Below are positions 16,142 to 24,918 of a stretch of DNA of 64,000 nt, one piece after another. The notes beneath the pieces were generated by a model. The model saw only the letters and a program-made list of their open reading frames with translations, did no database searches and was not told where the DNA came from. The stretch comes from Marinirhabdus sp050859505 (GTDB lineage: Bacteria; Bacteroidota; Bacteroidia; Flavobacteriales; Flavobacteriaceae), in the NCBI RefSeq assembly GCF_050859505.1, contig NZ_CP193934.1:1364001-1428000 (forward strand), given 5' to 3'. How positions within the stretch are numbered: position 1 is the stretch's first letter; every line of letters starts with the position of its first letter. The translations under genes and the position numbers were made by a program.

Positions 16142-19100
16142 ATGAAAAAATTATTACTTCTATCCTTACTGCTCCTTACTTCAAATTTAATGCTTTCACA
16201 ACAGGTTGATCTGTTTCAACAGTTTAATGGAAGATACGATTTTACTGGACTTGGCAACACTTTGAACCCTTCGGCAAACCCTTGCCAGTTGCTTGACAGT
16301 AGCTCGGCCGATTTAATCCTTCTTCCTACACAGAGCCTTGTTTCAGCACATTTATACTGGTCTGCACCCGGTCCTGGCGATTTTAACGTACGCCTAAACA
16401 ATATTGCTGTTACTGCTAGTAGAACTTTCAGTCTTATATCAGGAGTAGGTACTGAATATTTTGGTGGCTATGCCGATGTAACAAATGTTGTATCCTTAAC
16501 GGGAAGTGGCCAATATACATTTTCTGATATGCAAATAGATCTTGCAGCTTCTAATGCGTGTAATAATGGCACCGATTTTGGAGGCTGGGCGATGTATGTT
16601 ATTTATGAAGACCCTTCACTACTCCTTAACCAAATAAGCCTGTTTGATGGTTTGGAGTTTGTTTCTGGAACCAATCCTCTGTTAGAGATTACGTTGAGCA
16701 ATATAGATGCCTCAAGTGATGAATTAGCAAAAATTGGTTTTTTAGCATGGGAAGGAGACTTGCCAAACCCTATTAATGAGTCTCTTAGAATTAATGGAGT
16801 GTTAATAAGTAATGCTCTGAACCCTGTTGATAATGCCTTCAATGGAACCAATAGTTATACTGGATCCATCCAATTATATAATATGGACCTAGATGTTTAT
16901 GATCTAGAAGGGATTGTTATGCCAGGGGATACTAGTATTAATATTGCACTTACGTCTAGTCAGGATTTTGTGATGGTGAATAACCTGATCACCAGTGTAA
17001 ACTCAGAAATACCGGATGCAACTATCGTAATAGACAATCTTGGTGTGCTATGCCAAAACCGTGATATTAATGTTAATTATACGGTGTACAATGTAAATAG
17101 TACTGCGTTATTGCCTGCGAATACCCCAATCGCTTTTTATGTAAATAATGCTTTAGTGGGACAATCTTTAACCGTTGGCGATATTCCTATAGATGGTTCT
17201 GAAAGTGGCGTTATTACTTTAAACCTGCCGGTTGCAACGCCACCCGTATTCGATTTAAAAGCCGTAGTGGACGATGTTGGAAACGGAACAGGAATTGTTG
17301 CCGAAACCAACGAAGACAACAATGAATTTATTCTGCCTGTAGATTTAAATGAAACTATTCAGTTTTTAGGGGATGATATAGATAGTTGTATAGGTTTAAC
17401 AGTGACGCTGGATACCGGTGTTGTTGATCCTGCATTTTCTTTTGAGTGGTATTTTAATGGTGTTCTTATTGTGGGTGAGAATGACCCTACCCTGGATGTT
17501 ACTGTAAATGGTACCTATAGAGCCGTTGTCACACAAGGGCTTTGTACTGCAATAGATAGTGTTGACGTGTTTTTTAATGTACAACCTGTAATTGAAAATC
17601 CAGCTATCGATTTATTTCAGTGTAACGCAAATGGCGACACAGGATTTTTTGACCTAACCCAGAACGATCCAATTGTATTAGGTGGTCAAGACCCAGCAGA
17701 TTTTAATGTTACGTATCATTTAAATCAGGATGATGCAAATACAGGAGCGAATCGAATTATTACAGCCCCTGCATATCAAATAACTACATTGCCCCTACAG
17801 CCAATATTCGTTAGAGTTGAAGAATTGTCGGGAACATGTTCGGCTACCGATGAATTTTTTATACAGTTCGACATGGTGACCGCTGGTCCCATGACAAATA
17901 TTACTGACCTCTGCGATCCTAACTCTGATGGAAGCGTAGTAGTGGATTTAAGAGCTTTGAAAAATGCTGAAGCATTAAATGGTCAAAGCATTTTTGATTT
18001 TTCAGTAAGCTATCATCCAACACAATTGGATGCAACGAATGGTACCAATGCACTTCTCAATCCATACAATGTAACCACATCACCTGAAACTATCTTTGTT
18101 CGTGTTGCAAATAATGACAGTCCACCAGGAAGTTGTGGTGCTACCAGTAGTTTTCAAATAGAATTCTTCGCTGCACCCGTGTTAACACAACCCACAGTGT
18201 TAGAAGTTTGTGACGAAGCTCCCAATGATGGTTTTGCTGCATTTGATTTAACTACCAAAGATGATGAGATTACAGGTTCAAATCCTGAAGCAGTAGTATC
18301 CTATTATATAGATCCTAATGATGCGCAAAATGGAGTAAACCGAATACGAAACCCCACAATGTTTGTAAATACAAACATATTTATCCAGACCATTTATGCA
18401 AGAGCCGATAATATAAATAGTATTGATTGCTTCAACGTTATTGAATTAGATCTTCAGGTAAATGAGAGTCCAACCATTACAAATCGTATTACGGATTACG
18501 TTCTTTGCGATAATGATCAGGACGGAGTGGAAGAATTCGATTTAACGAGCAAAGAAGATGAAATAGCCAATACGTTGGTAAACCTTACCTTCAGTTATCA
18601 TAACAACAGAGCCGATGCTATTGCTGGTACTCCTTTTATTGCTAATCCTACTATGTATAATAGTGGAGGGGAGACTATCTGGGTTCGTGTTGAGAATGTT
18701 GCCGATTGTTTCACGGTAGGCATGTTTGATCTGGTTGTGGATACAGTTCCAGAATTTGTTGAGGTTCCTCAGTTTGAGCAGTGCGATGATAATGGAGATG
18801 GAGTAGAAGATTTCGATTTAAATACCCAGAACGCTGCCATTGTGAATCGCAATAGAGATTTGAGCGTTACCTACCACCCTACAGAACAGGATGCGATGGA
18901 CGCAACTGCTTTTTTATCTATTCCTTATACAAGTTCCGGTGAGGTGATTTGGGTACGTGTAGAGAGTAACACCCGTGGTTGTTACGGAGTATTTGATATG
19001 GAACTTATAATTGTGGAGCGTCCAGAGATATTCCAGCCAGATCCTTTGGTGTTCTGTGACGATGATAATGACGGTTTTGGAGAGTTTATTCTTACCGATG

Positions 19101-22100
19101 CCGACGACCAGGTTGTAAATGGTAATCCTGCAGGGAACCTGGAGGTGAGCTATCACGAATTATTAGTAGATGCTCAAAATAATGTAAACCCATTAACGAG
19201 TCCCTATGAAAATATTAGAAACCCCCAAATACTGTACGTTCGTTTGACGAATATTGCTACAGGCTGTTATAGCACTACTACCTTGGAACTTATTGTGGAA
19301 GAGACCCCACAGATATCCAACCCGGATCCTTTGGAGGAATGTGATGATGATGGCGATGGTGAAGTTATCTTTAACCTAACCGATGCAGTACCACAGATCT
19401 TGTCTGGCCTTACAGGCGGACCTTATGATATAACCTATTTTGTAGATGCTGCCCTTACCAATGCCATAACGAACCCAACCGCCTATTCTAATATAAGGAA
19501 CCCTCAGACCATTTATATCACGGTTCGAGATTCTGACGAGACATGTGAAGCACAAACAGAACTTTTATTAATTGTAAACCTTCCACCTACGCTTAACGAG
19601 CCCTTGCCGTATACAAAATGTGACGTAAATAATCCTGGGGACCAGACAGAAGAATTCGACCTTACCACTAGGATAGGGGAGATTACGGGTGGTGATCCAA
19701 CGATATCTGTGAGTTTTTATTTAAACGTTTTAGATGCACAGGCGGGAACTAATGCCATTACAAATCCAACAACGTTCAGTAATACAGAGAATCCTCAGGA
19801 TATTTATATTCGAGGGGAGTCGGCTTCTAATTGTGAAGAAGTAGGAGCGCCTAACGGTTTGGTGTTGGAACTGCGTGTGGAGAGTATCCCAAATGTCGTG
19901 GATCCTACCCCATTAGAGGTGTGCGATGTAGACAATGATGGGGTTGCAGATTTTAACCTAATAACCAAGGATGCAGAGATCGCCAATGGAGGTGCTGGCA
20001 TTACCGTTACCTATTACGAAACACGATTAGATGCAGAGAATGGAACATTTGCACTTGTGAGCCCTTACCGAAATATTACTTTAGATAGACAGACGGTATA
20101 TGCGCGAGCTACTTTCAGTATGGCACCCAATGACAATTTATGTTTTAAAGTGGTGGAGTTAGACCTTATCGTACTTCCTACCCCACAACTACCCTTAACA
20201 ATAGAACCAATTATAGCCTGTGAGGAAGGCGGGACGACCCTATTCGATCTTACCGAAAGAGAAGAAGTGATATTAAATGGTTTGGATCCATTAATTTTCA
20301 CGGTAAGCTATCACGTATTAGAAACTGAGGCACTAAATGGTACTAATGCCATTTCGATGCCTACAGAATATCGTAACATAGACAATCCGCAAACCATCTA
20401 TGTACGTGTAGCTGGCAATACTAATGATAACTTGTGTGCCTCTATTGGTGAGTTTGAAATTATAGTACGTGAACCCCCAGTAGCAATCCTGCCAGTCCCT
20501 TTTACCAAGTGCGACGATTTGGGTGAACTCAATGATGGGATGACGGTGTTCGATCTTACGGAGAAGAATGAAGAGATTACGGGCCCATCCACTCCCGGTG
20601 TAAATGTGAATTATTATGTTAGTGAACAGGATGCAGAAGATGGCATTAACCCAATAGATCCTGCAACGGCTTATACCAACACTAGCAATCCACAGATCAT
20701 ATTCGTGAGAGTGGATAATGTAGGAACAGACTGTAGTGCCTTTACAAGGATGGAACTTCGGGTAATTCCTAATCCAGTACCAGGTGTTCCAGATGCATTA
20801 ATAGTATGTGATCAGGATGAAAACCCTATGGACGGGCTGTCTATATTCAACCTTACGGACAGCGCTGCGCAAATACAGAATGGCGCTAGTTGGTTATTGG
20901 AATACTACGAAACTTACGCAGACGCAGTGTTACAAGAGAACATGATTCTGAATACTACAGACTATCCCAACACGACCAACCCTCAAATAATATATGTGCG
21001 TGTTACCAATGACACAAGTGTGGATATGTGTTTTGAGATTGTTGAGCTGGAGCTTATAGTGAATCCAGCACCAGATGCTAGTGCCGAGGTTACACCATTG
21101 GTGGAATGCCAATACCCTAATACAGGTCGTGCAGAGTTCAACCTTACCAGCAAGAAAGAAGAGATCCTGGGAACACAGAATCCTGAACTTTTCGAGGTGA
21201 CCTATTATGAAACTTTTGTAGCTGCACAAGATCGGTTACCTATTCCGAATCCAGAGAGATATATGAATCTCCCCAATATGAATCCACAGACCATATTCGT
21301 AGGGATAGAAAATAAGGAGACTATGTGTTATATTACTATGCAGAGCTTTTTGATACGTGTGGACGATGGTGCTATTGCCAACACTCCAGTGGAGCCCTAC
21401 ACTATTTGTGACAATACAGATCCTAACGATGGGATAGCAGACTTTACCTTAGAAGATGCAGATCCAACTTCACAGGCACAGTTACTGCGTAATGAAATAT
21501 TGGCAGGCAACGACCCAGGAGGTGAATTTATACTAACCTACCACGAAACCTTGGCCAATGCAGAAGCAGGTATCGATCCTTTGGGAAGTGTATATACCAA
21601 TTTGGTAAACCCTCAGATAATTTATGCCCGTGTAGAGAATAGCGCAATAGATAATGAATGTTTTGCGACCGCAGAAGTGATTTTAAAGGTAGAACAACTG
21701 CCCGTTTTAACCCTTGAGGAAGAGTACAGGTTGTGTGTGGATGCCGATGGCTTTCCTATAGAGGCAGAGTTTGGAGGCCCGTCGCCACCAGTACTGGATA
21801 CGGGGCTATCTCCAGATAAGTATATATTTGTATGGGAACTTAACGGTACGGTGCTCATTGGAGAAGTAGGACCTTCTATATTAGCAGTACAAGCAGGTGT
21901 GTATACGATAACGGTTACAGAACGTACCTCGGGTTGTATGCAGACGTATACCACGACGGTAATCCAAAGCTCTCCACCTACAAGTGTAGATGCGAATATT
22001 GTGAACGGAGCCTTTGCGGGCGAACATATCATAGAGGTTGCTACTACGGGAGATGGCGAATATGTATTCCAGTTGGATGATGGACCATTCCAGACAGAGA

Positions 22101-22459
22101 ATGTGTTTAGAAATGTACCTCCTGGTGGCCATACCATCACCGTTCAGGATAGCAATGGATGTGGAAGTGCCGTTGTAGAAATTGGGATAGTAGATTATCC
22201 TAGATTTATGACCCCTAACCAAGATGGTTGGAACGACACCTGGAATATCATTGGTATTGCCGATGCTGATCCAGCGGCAAAAATTTATATATTTGATCGT
22301 CACGGGAAACTACTTAAGCAAATCAGTCCCCTTGGAGAAGGATGGGATGGTACTTATAATGGAAACCCATTGCCATCAAGCGATTACTGGTTCAGAGTGG
22401 ACTACACAGAAGACGAAACCCAAAAAGAATTTAGGGGACATTTTACTCTAAAACGATAG
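16142..22459 (+). CDS. giant repeat protein secreted by the type IX system (type B sorting domain)
   Basis: A 2105-residue surface protein. The signal peptide spans about 1-19 (ending LSQQ). Residues about 20-290 form a beta-rich N-terminal domain, about 295-400 resemble a CARDB domain (VDDVGNGTGIVAETNEDNNE), and about 403-480 are Ig-like. About 14 repeats of roughly 98 residues run from 481 to 1854. Each opens with Cys and an acidic DxDxDG-type loop plus FDLT (for example CDDNGDGVEDFDL), then VTYHxTxxDA, NP..Y, NPQTIYVRV, and a second Cys. After that come an Ig-like and a SprB-like segment. The last about 85 residues (FMTPNQDGWNDTW ... GWDGTYNGNPLPSSDYWFRV) are the gliding-associated type B sorting domain. 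Adhesin or matrix component is the likely role; an intact frame argues it is functional. Confidence 0.95.
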   Translation: MKKLLLLSLLLLTSNLMLSQQVDLFQQFNGRYDFTGLGNTLNPSANPCQLLDSSSADLILLPTQSLVSAHLYWSAPGPGDFNVRLNNIAVTASRTFSLISGVGTEYFGGYADVTNVVSLTGSGQYTFSDMQIDLAASNACNNGTDFGGWAMYVIYEDPSLLLNQISLFDGLEFVSGTNPLLEITLSNIDASSDELAKIGFLAWEGDLPNPINESLRINGVLISNALNPVDNAFNGTNSYTGSIQLYNMDLDVYDLEGIVMPGDTSINIALTSSQDFVMVNNLITSVNSEIPDATIVIDNLGVLCQNRDINVNYTVYNVNSTALLPANTPIAFYVNNALVGQSLTVGDIPIDGSESGVITLNLPVATPPVFDLKAVVDDVGNGTGIVAETNEDNNEFILPVDLNETIQFLGDDIDSCIGLTVTLDTGVVDPAFSFEWYFNGVLIVGENDPTLDVTVNGTYRAVVTQGLCTAIDSVDVFFNVQPVIENPAIDLFQCNANGDTGFFDLTQNDPIVLGGQDPADFNVTYHLNQDDANTGANRIITAPAYQITTLPLQPIFVRVEELSGTCSATDEFFIQFDMVTAGPMTNITDLCDPNSDGSVVVDLRALKNAEALNGQSIFDFSVSYHPTQLDATNGTNALLNPYNVTTSPETIFVRVANNDSPPGSCGATSSFQIEFFAAPVLTQPTVLEVCDEAPNDGFAAFDLTTKDDEITGSNPEAVVSYYIDPNDAQNGVNRIRNPTMFVNTNIFIQTIYARADNINSIDCFNVIELDLQVNESPTITNRITDYVLCDNDQDGVEEFDLTSKEDEIANTLVNLTFSYHNNRADAIAGTPFIANPTMYNSGGETIWVRVENVADCFTVGMFDLVVDTVPEFVEVPQFEQCDDNGDGVEDFDLNTQNAAIVNRNRDLSVTYHPTEQDAMDATAFLSIPYTSSGEVIWVRVESNTRGCYGVFDMELIIVERPEIFQPDPLVFCDDDNDGFGEFILTDADDQVVNGNPAGNLEVSYHELLVDAQNNVNPLTSPYENIRNPQILYVRLTNIATGCYSTTTLELIVEETPQISNPDPLEECDDDGDGEVIFNLTDAVPQILSGLTGGPYDITYFVDAALTNAITNPTAYSNIRNPQTIYITVRDSDETCEAQTELLLIVNLPPTLNEPLPYTKCDVNNPGDQTEEFDLTTRIGEITGGDPTISVSFYLNVLDAQAGTNAITNPTTFSNTENPQDIYIRGESASNCEEVGAPNGLVLELRVESIPNVVDPTPLEVCDVDNDGVADFNLITKDAEIANGGAGITVTYYETRLDAENGTFALVSPYRNITLDRQTVYARATFSMAPNDNLCFKVVELDLIVLPTPQLPLTIEPIIACEEGGTTLFDLTEREEVILNGLDPLIFTVSYHVLETEALNGTNAISMPTEYRNIDNPQTIYVRVAGNTNDNLCASIGEFEIIVREPPVAILPVPFTKCDDLGELNDGMTVFDLTEKNEEITGPSTPGVNVNYYVSEQDAEDGINPIDPATAYTNTSNPQIIFVRVDNVGTDCSAFTRMELRVIPNPVPGVPDALIVCDQDENPMDGLSIFNLTDSAAQIQNGASWLLEYYETYADAVLQENMILNTTDYPNTTNPQIIYVRVTNDTSVDMCFEIVELELIVNPAPDASAEVTPLVECQYPNTGRAEFNLTSKKEEILGTQNPELFEVTYYETFVAAQDRLPIPNPERYMNLPNMNPQTIFVGIENKETMCYITMQSFLIRVDDGAIANTPVEPYTICDNTDPNDGIADFTLEDADPTSQAQLLRNEILAGNDPGGEFILTYHETLANAEAGIDPLGSVYTNLVNPQIIYARVENSAIDNECFATAEVILKVEQLPVLTLEEEYRLCVDADGFPIEAEFGGPSPPVLDTGLSPDKYIFVWELNGTVLIGEVGPSILAVQAGVYTITVTERTSGCMQTYTTTVIQSSPPTSVDANIVNGAFAGEHIIEVATTGDGEYVFQLDDGPFQTENVFRNVPPGGHTITVQDSNGCGSAVVEIGIVDYPRFMTPNQDGWNDTWNIIGIADADPAAKIYIFDRHGKLLKQISPLGEGWDGTYNGNPLPSSDYWFRVDYTEDETQKEFRGHFTLKR

Positions 22460-22466
22460 CATTACT

Positions 22467-23495
22467 ATGAAGCAGCTTACTAAAACATATCTATTACTTG
22501 CATTATTGGCATCCCCTTTTATCTATGCTCAAGATGGGATACCCGTATATTCAGATTATTTTGCTGACAATCTTTACTTGTTACATCCATCTATGGCTGG
22601 AGGAGCAGATTATGGTAAATTGAGATTAACGGCACGACAACAATGGTTTGATCAAGACGATGCTCCTAATGTCCAAACCTTAAGTTTTAATACAAGGCTT
22701 AGTGAGAGTTCGGGAATTGGTGCTATTATCTTTAATGATAAAAACGGTTTTCACTCTCAAACGGGAGGATTTTTGACGTATGCGCACCATCTCTCATTTT
22801 CTAGGAGGAGTTCAGAGTTAAATCAGCTTTCTTTTGGATTGAGTGCGGGAATTATTCAGTCTCAACTAGATGAAACTCAATTTGATCCAAACGATTTCGA
22901 TCCAATAATTGCTGGGATTGTACAAAGTAGTTCTTATATAAATATAGATACAGGGGTTTCCTATAACTTAGGTAATTTTTCAAGCCACTTTACGGTGAAG
23001 AATCTTTTATTTCGAAATAGAAAATTGAATTCAGAGCAATTTGAACCTAACAATCAACGATCCTATAATCTTACTTCTGCCTATTTTATAGTACCCTCTA
23101 AAGGTCTTTGGGCGTATGAGCCGTCATTCCTATTTCAATGGAAAGAACGCACAGGAGAACAGACTATAGATGTTAATGCAAAAGTATATAGAGAATTAGA
23201 CTTCGCACGAATTTGGGGAGGCTTGTCTTACCGAAGAAGTTTTGACGGTGCCGAATTTATAGACGGACAAGAAATTACAAATCAAAAACTTCAGTATTTT
23301 ACACCTGTATTAGGGATAAATTACAAGAAATTTATAGTTGCATATACCTACTCTTTCCAGACGGGAAGTGTGCGATTTCAAAATGGCGGCTATCACCAAA
23401 TAACGCTAGGTTATAATATCTTTGAAGGGAATATTGGACGAACATGGTCGCAGGATATGCAGTATAATGGTATGCTAAGACCCAACACTAAATAA
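22467..23495 (+). CDS. PorP/SprF family type IX secretion outer-membrane protein
   Basis: A 342-residue outer-membrane protein with a signal peptide (about 1-21, ending IYAQ). The mature start PVYSDYFADNLYLLHPSMAG is the family opening, and the rest is alternating aromatic beta-strands of a barrel. PorP/SprF-like proteins are dedicated partners that type B sorting-domain substrates need for secretion or surface attachment. It begins 7 bases after the giant repeat protein, so the two are an operon and a substrate/partner pair. Confidence 0.95.
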   Translation: MKQLTKTYLLLALLASPFIYAQDGIPVYSDYFADNLYLLHPSMAGGADYGKLRLTARQQWFDQDDAPNVQTLSFNTRLSESSGIGAIIFNDKNGFHSQTGGFLTYAHHLSFSRRSSELNQLSFGLSAGIIQSQLDETQFDPNDFDPIIAGIVQSSSYINIDTGVSYNLGNFSSHFTVKNLLFRNRKLNSEQFEPNNQRSYNLTSAYFIVPSKGLWAYEPSFLFQWKERTGEQTIDVNAKVYRELDFARIWGGLSYRRSFDGAEFIDGQEITNQKLQYFTPVLGINYKKFIVAYTYSFQTGSVRFQNGGYHQITLGYNIFEGNIGRTWSQDMQYNGMLRPNTK

Positions 23496-23499
23496 AATG

Positions 23500-23523
23500 A
23501 AAACCCCCAATTTGGGGGTTTTT
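23500..23523. terminator. bidirectional intrinsic terminator
   Basis: AACCCCC and GGGGGTT form a strong short stem with loop AATTT, flanked by A and T runs. It lies 5 bases after the PorP/SprF stop and serves the convergent vWA gene as well. Confidence 0.85.
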
Positions 23524-23560
23524 AAGTACTATACTTCTTGAGCAAACAGTAGTACGTATG

Positions 23561-24715
23561 TTACTGCCAGGTATAGTTTTTTCGTTTTGCCTGTTTCTTT
23601 AAAACTTGGATCATTGCGCTTTCTAAGGCATTGCTATTTTCTCCTTTATTTTTAGTTATGTAATTGCGTCTTTTGGTAGTTAGGGTCGCTATTTCATCCT
23701 GAATACGGGCACGCTCATTGCCTTGTTTTTCAACATAGCTTTTTATCTGGGCTGTAGTTTTTCCTTTTAGGTTGTCTGGCAGCTCTTCTTTTTTAAGCTT
23801 GGAATAGTCAAAATCTTTCTCTTTTTCAGCATCTACAAGATCCCACGTTTCGTTTTTATACAAATGAGAGCCTTTGGATATAGTCCGGCTTACGGCATTT
23901 GCTTTACTATACGATACAGCATTATCATCTTGCTCCTCTTGTAAGGCAATTTTATTTCTACCGTATGTTCCATAAGGAACATACGTTTGGTTTAGCTGAA
24001 TATTAAGTTGTAAAATTAAATCGTCATAAGGCGAGGCAACGTGTACGGTGTGCTGGTTATGATCTATGGCCATATAATCGCCATACGTCAATATAGCGCC
24101 ATCTTCCCAATTGGAATCTACGCCCTGTTTAAAATTCCCGCAAAAGATAGTATTTACTACAATGCCTTTTTCTTTAGCATCTGCAGCCGCATCTTTATAA
24201 TGTATTTTTCCCTGGGTAAAAGATTCGTTCCCTGCTATAAAAATCATTTTGAGATCATCCTCATTTTTACCCCATTCCAAATCGTCTAAAGAAGCCTTTA
24301 TTACAGTTCCGCAGTATTCGCTGCCACCATTCGTGGTCAGTGAAAATAATTCTTTTGAAATTGTATCTAAATCGTCTGTAAACGAGATAATTTTTCTTAT
24401 AAATCCTTTTCCCTCACTTAGGCCATCATTGCCATATTCGTAGAGTGCAATTTCCAAGTTTGGGCGTTCTTGGTTAGAACGTGCTTGCGACAGTTCGTTC
24501 ACGATTTCCCACAATTGAGCTTTTGCTTGATCAATAAGGCCGTCCATACTATTGCTGGTGTCTAACAATAAGGCTACTTTAATAGTATGTTTTTTTGAAA
24601 CGGTAGCTGTCGCCTCAGCAATTGCTACAGCTGTTTTGTTCGTTTCGGTCTCGGCCTTGCAAGCGGTTATTCCCAGTACAAGAGCCAGTGCGAATAGGGT
24701 GTGTATTGTTTTCAT
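23561..24715 (-). CDS. von Willebrand factor A domain lipoprotein
   Basis: A 384-residue lipoprotein (lipobox GITAC, cysteine 19). A vWA domain occupies about residues 44-260. The MIDAS metal site begins with D52-T-S-N-S56 in LLLDTSNSM, and the Thr and Asp positions appear further on in TTNGGSEYCG and IFIAGNESF. The C-terminal 120 residues are charged and helical (KLKKEELPDNLKGKTTAQIK). vWA domains bind protein partners through a divalent metal; no partner is encoded nearby. It is a single gene, convergent with the type IX pair, with its own region upstream shared with the histidine kinase. Confidence 0.9.
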   Translation of the reverse strand: MKTIHTLFALALVLGITACKAETETNKTAVAIAEATATVSKKHTIKVALLLDTSNSMDGLIDQAKAQLWEIVNELSQARSNQERPNLEIALYEYGNDGLSEGKGFIRKIISFTDDLDTISKELFSLTTNGGSEYCGTVIKASLDDLEWGKNEDDLKMIFIAGNESFTQGKIHYKDAAADAKEKGIVVNTIFCGNFKQGVDSNWEDGAILTYGDYMAIDHNQHTVHVASPYDDLILQLNIQLNQTYVPYGTYGRNKIALQEEQDDNAVSYSKANAVSRTISKGSHLYKNETWDLVDAEKEKDFDYSKLKKEELPDNLKGKTTAQIKSYVEKQGNERARIQDEIATLTTKRRNYITKNKGENSNALESAMIQVLKKQAKRKNYTWQ

Positions 24716-24918
24716 GTTTCTTTATTTTAAGACATACCAAACCTACTTTCAACTTAATTCTTGTACAACTAGCGATGAGGGAAAGCACCCTTTGATTGCG
24801 TGAAAAAGACAGTTGTGTTAGGGAAACCACTAAAACTACTCCTTCTATTTTATACATCATAAAATTGTAACTTTAAAAAGTGTATCACAATATGTATGTT
24901 TACACTTTCAAAATAAGT

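Noticed and set aside
17580..21705. Regular repeats that could be taken for a CRISPR array
   Set aside because: The period is about 295 bases, the repeats are protein-level only and diverge in DNA, and they lie inside one open frame.
21622..22140. 172-codon minus-strand frame inside the giant repeat gene
   Set aside because: It lies opposite a well-supported coding frame, and its composition is Ser/Thr/Pro-rich as expected of a shadow.
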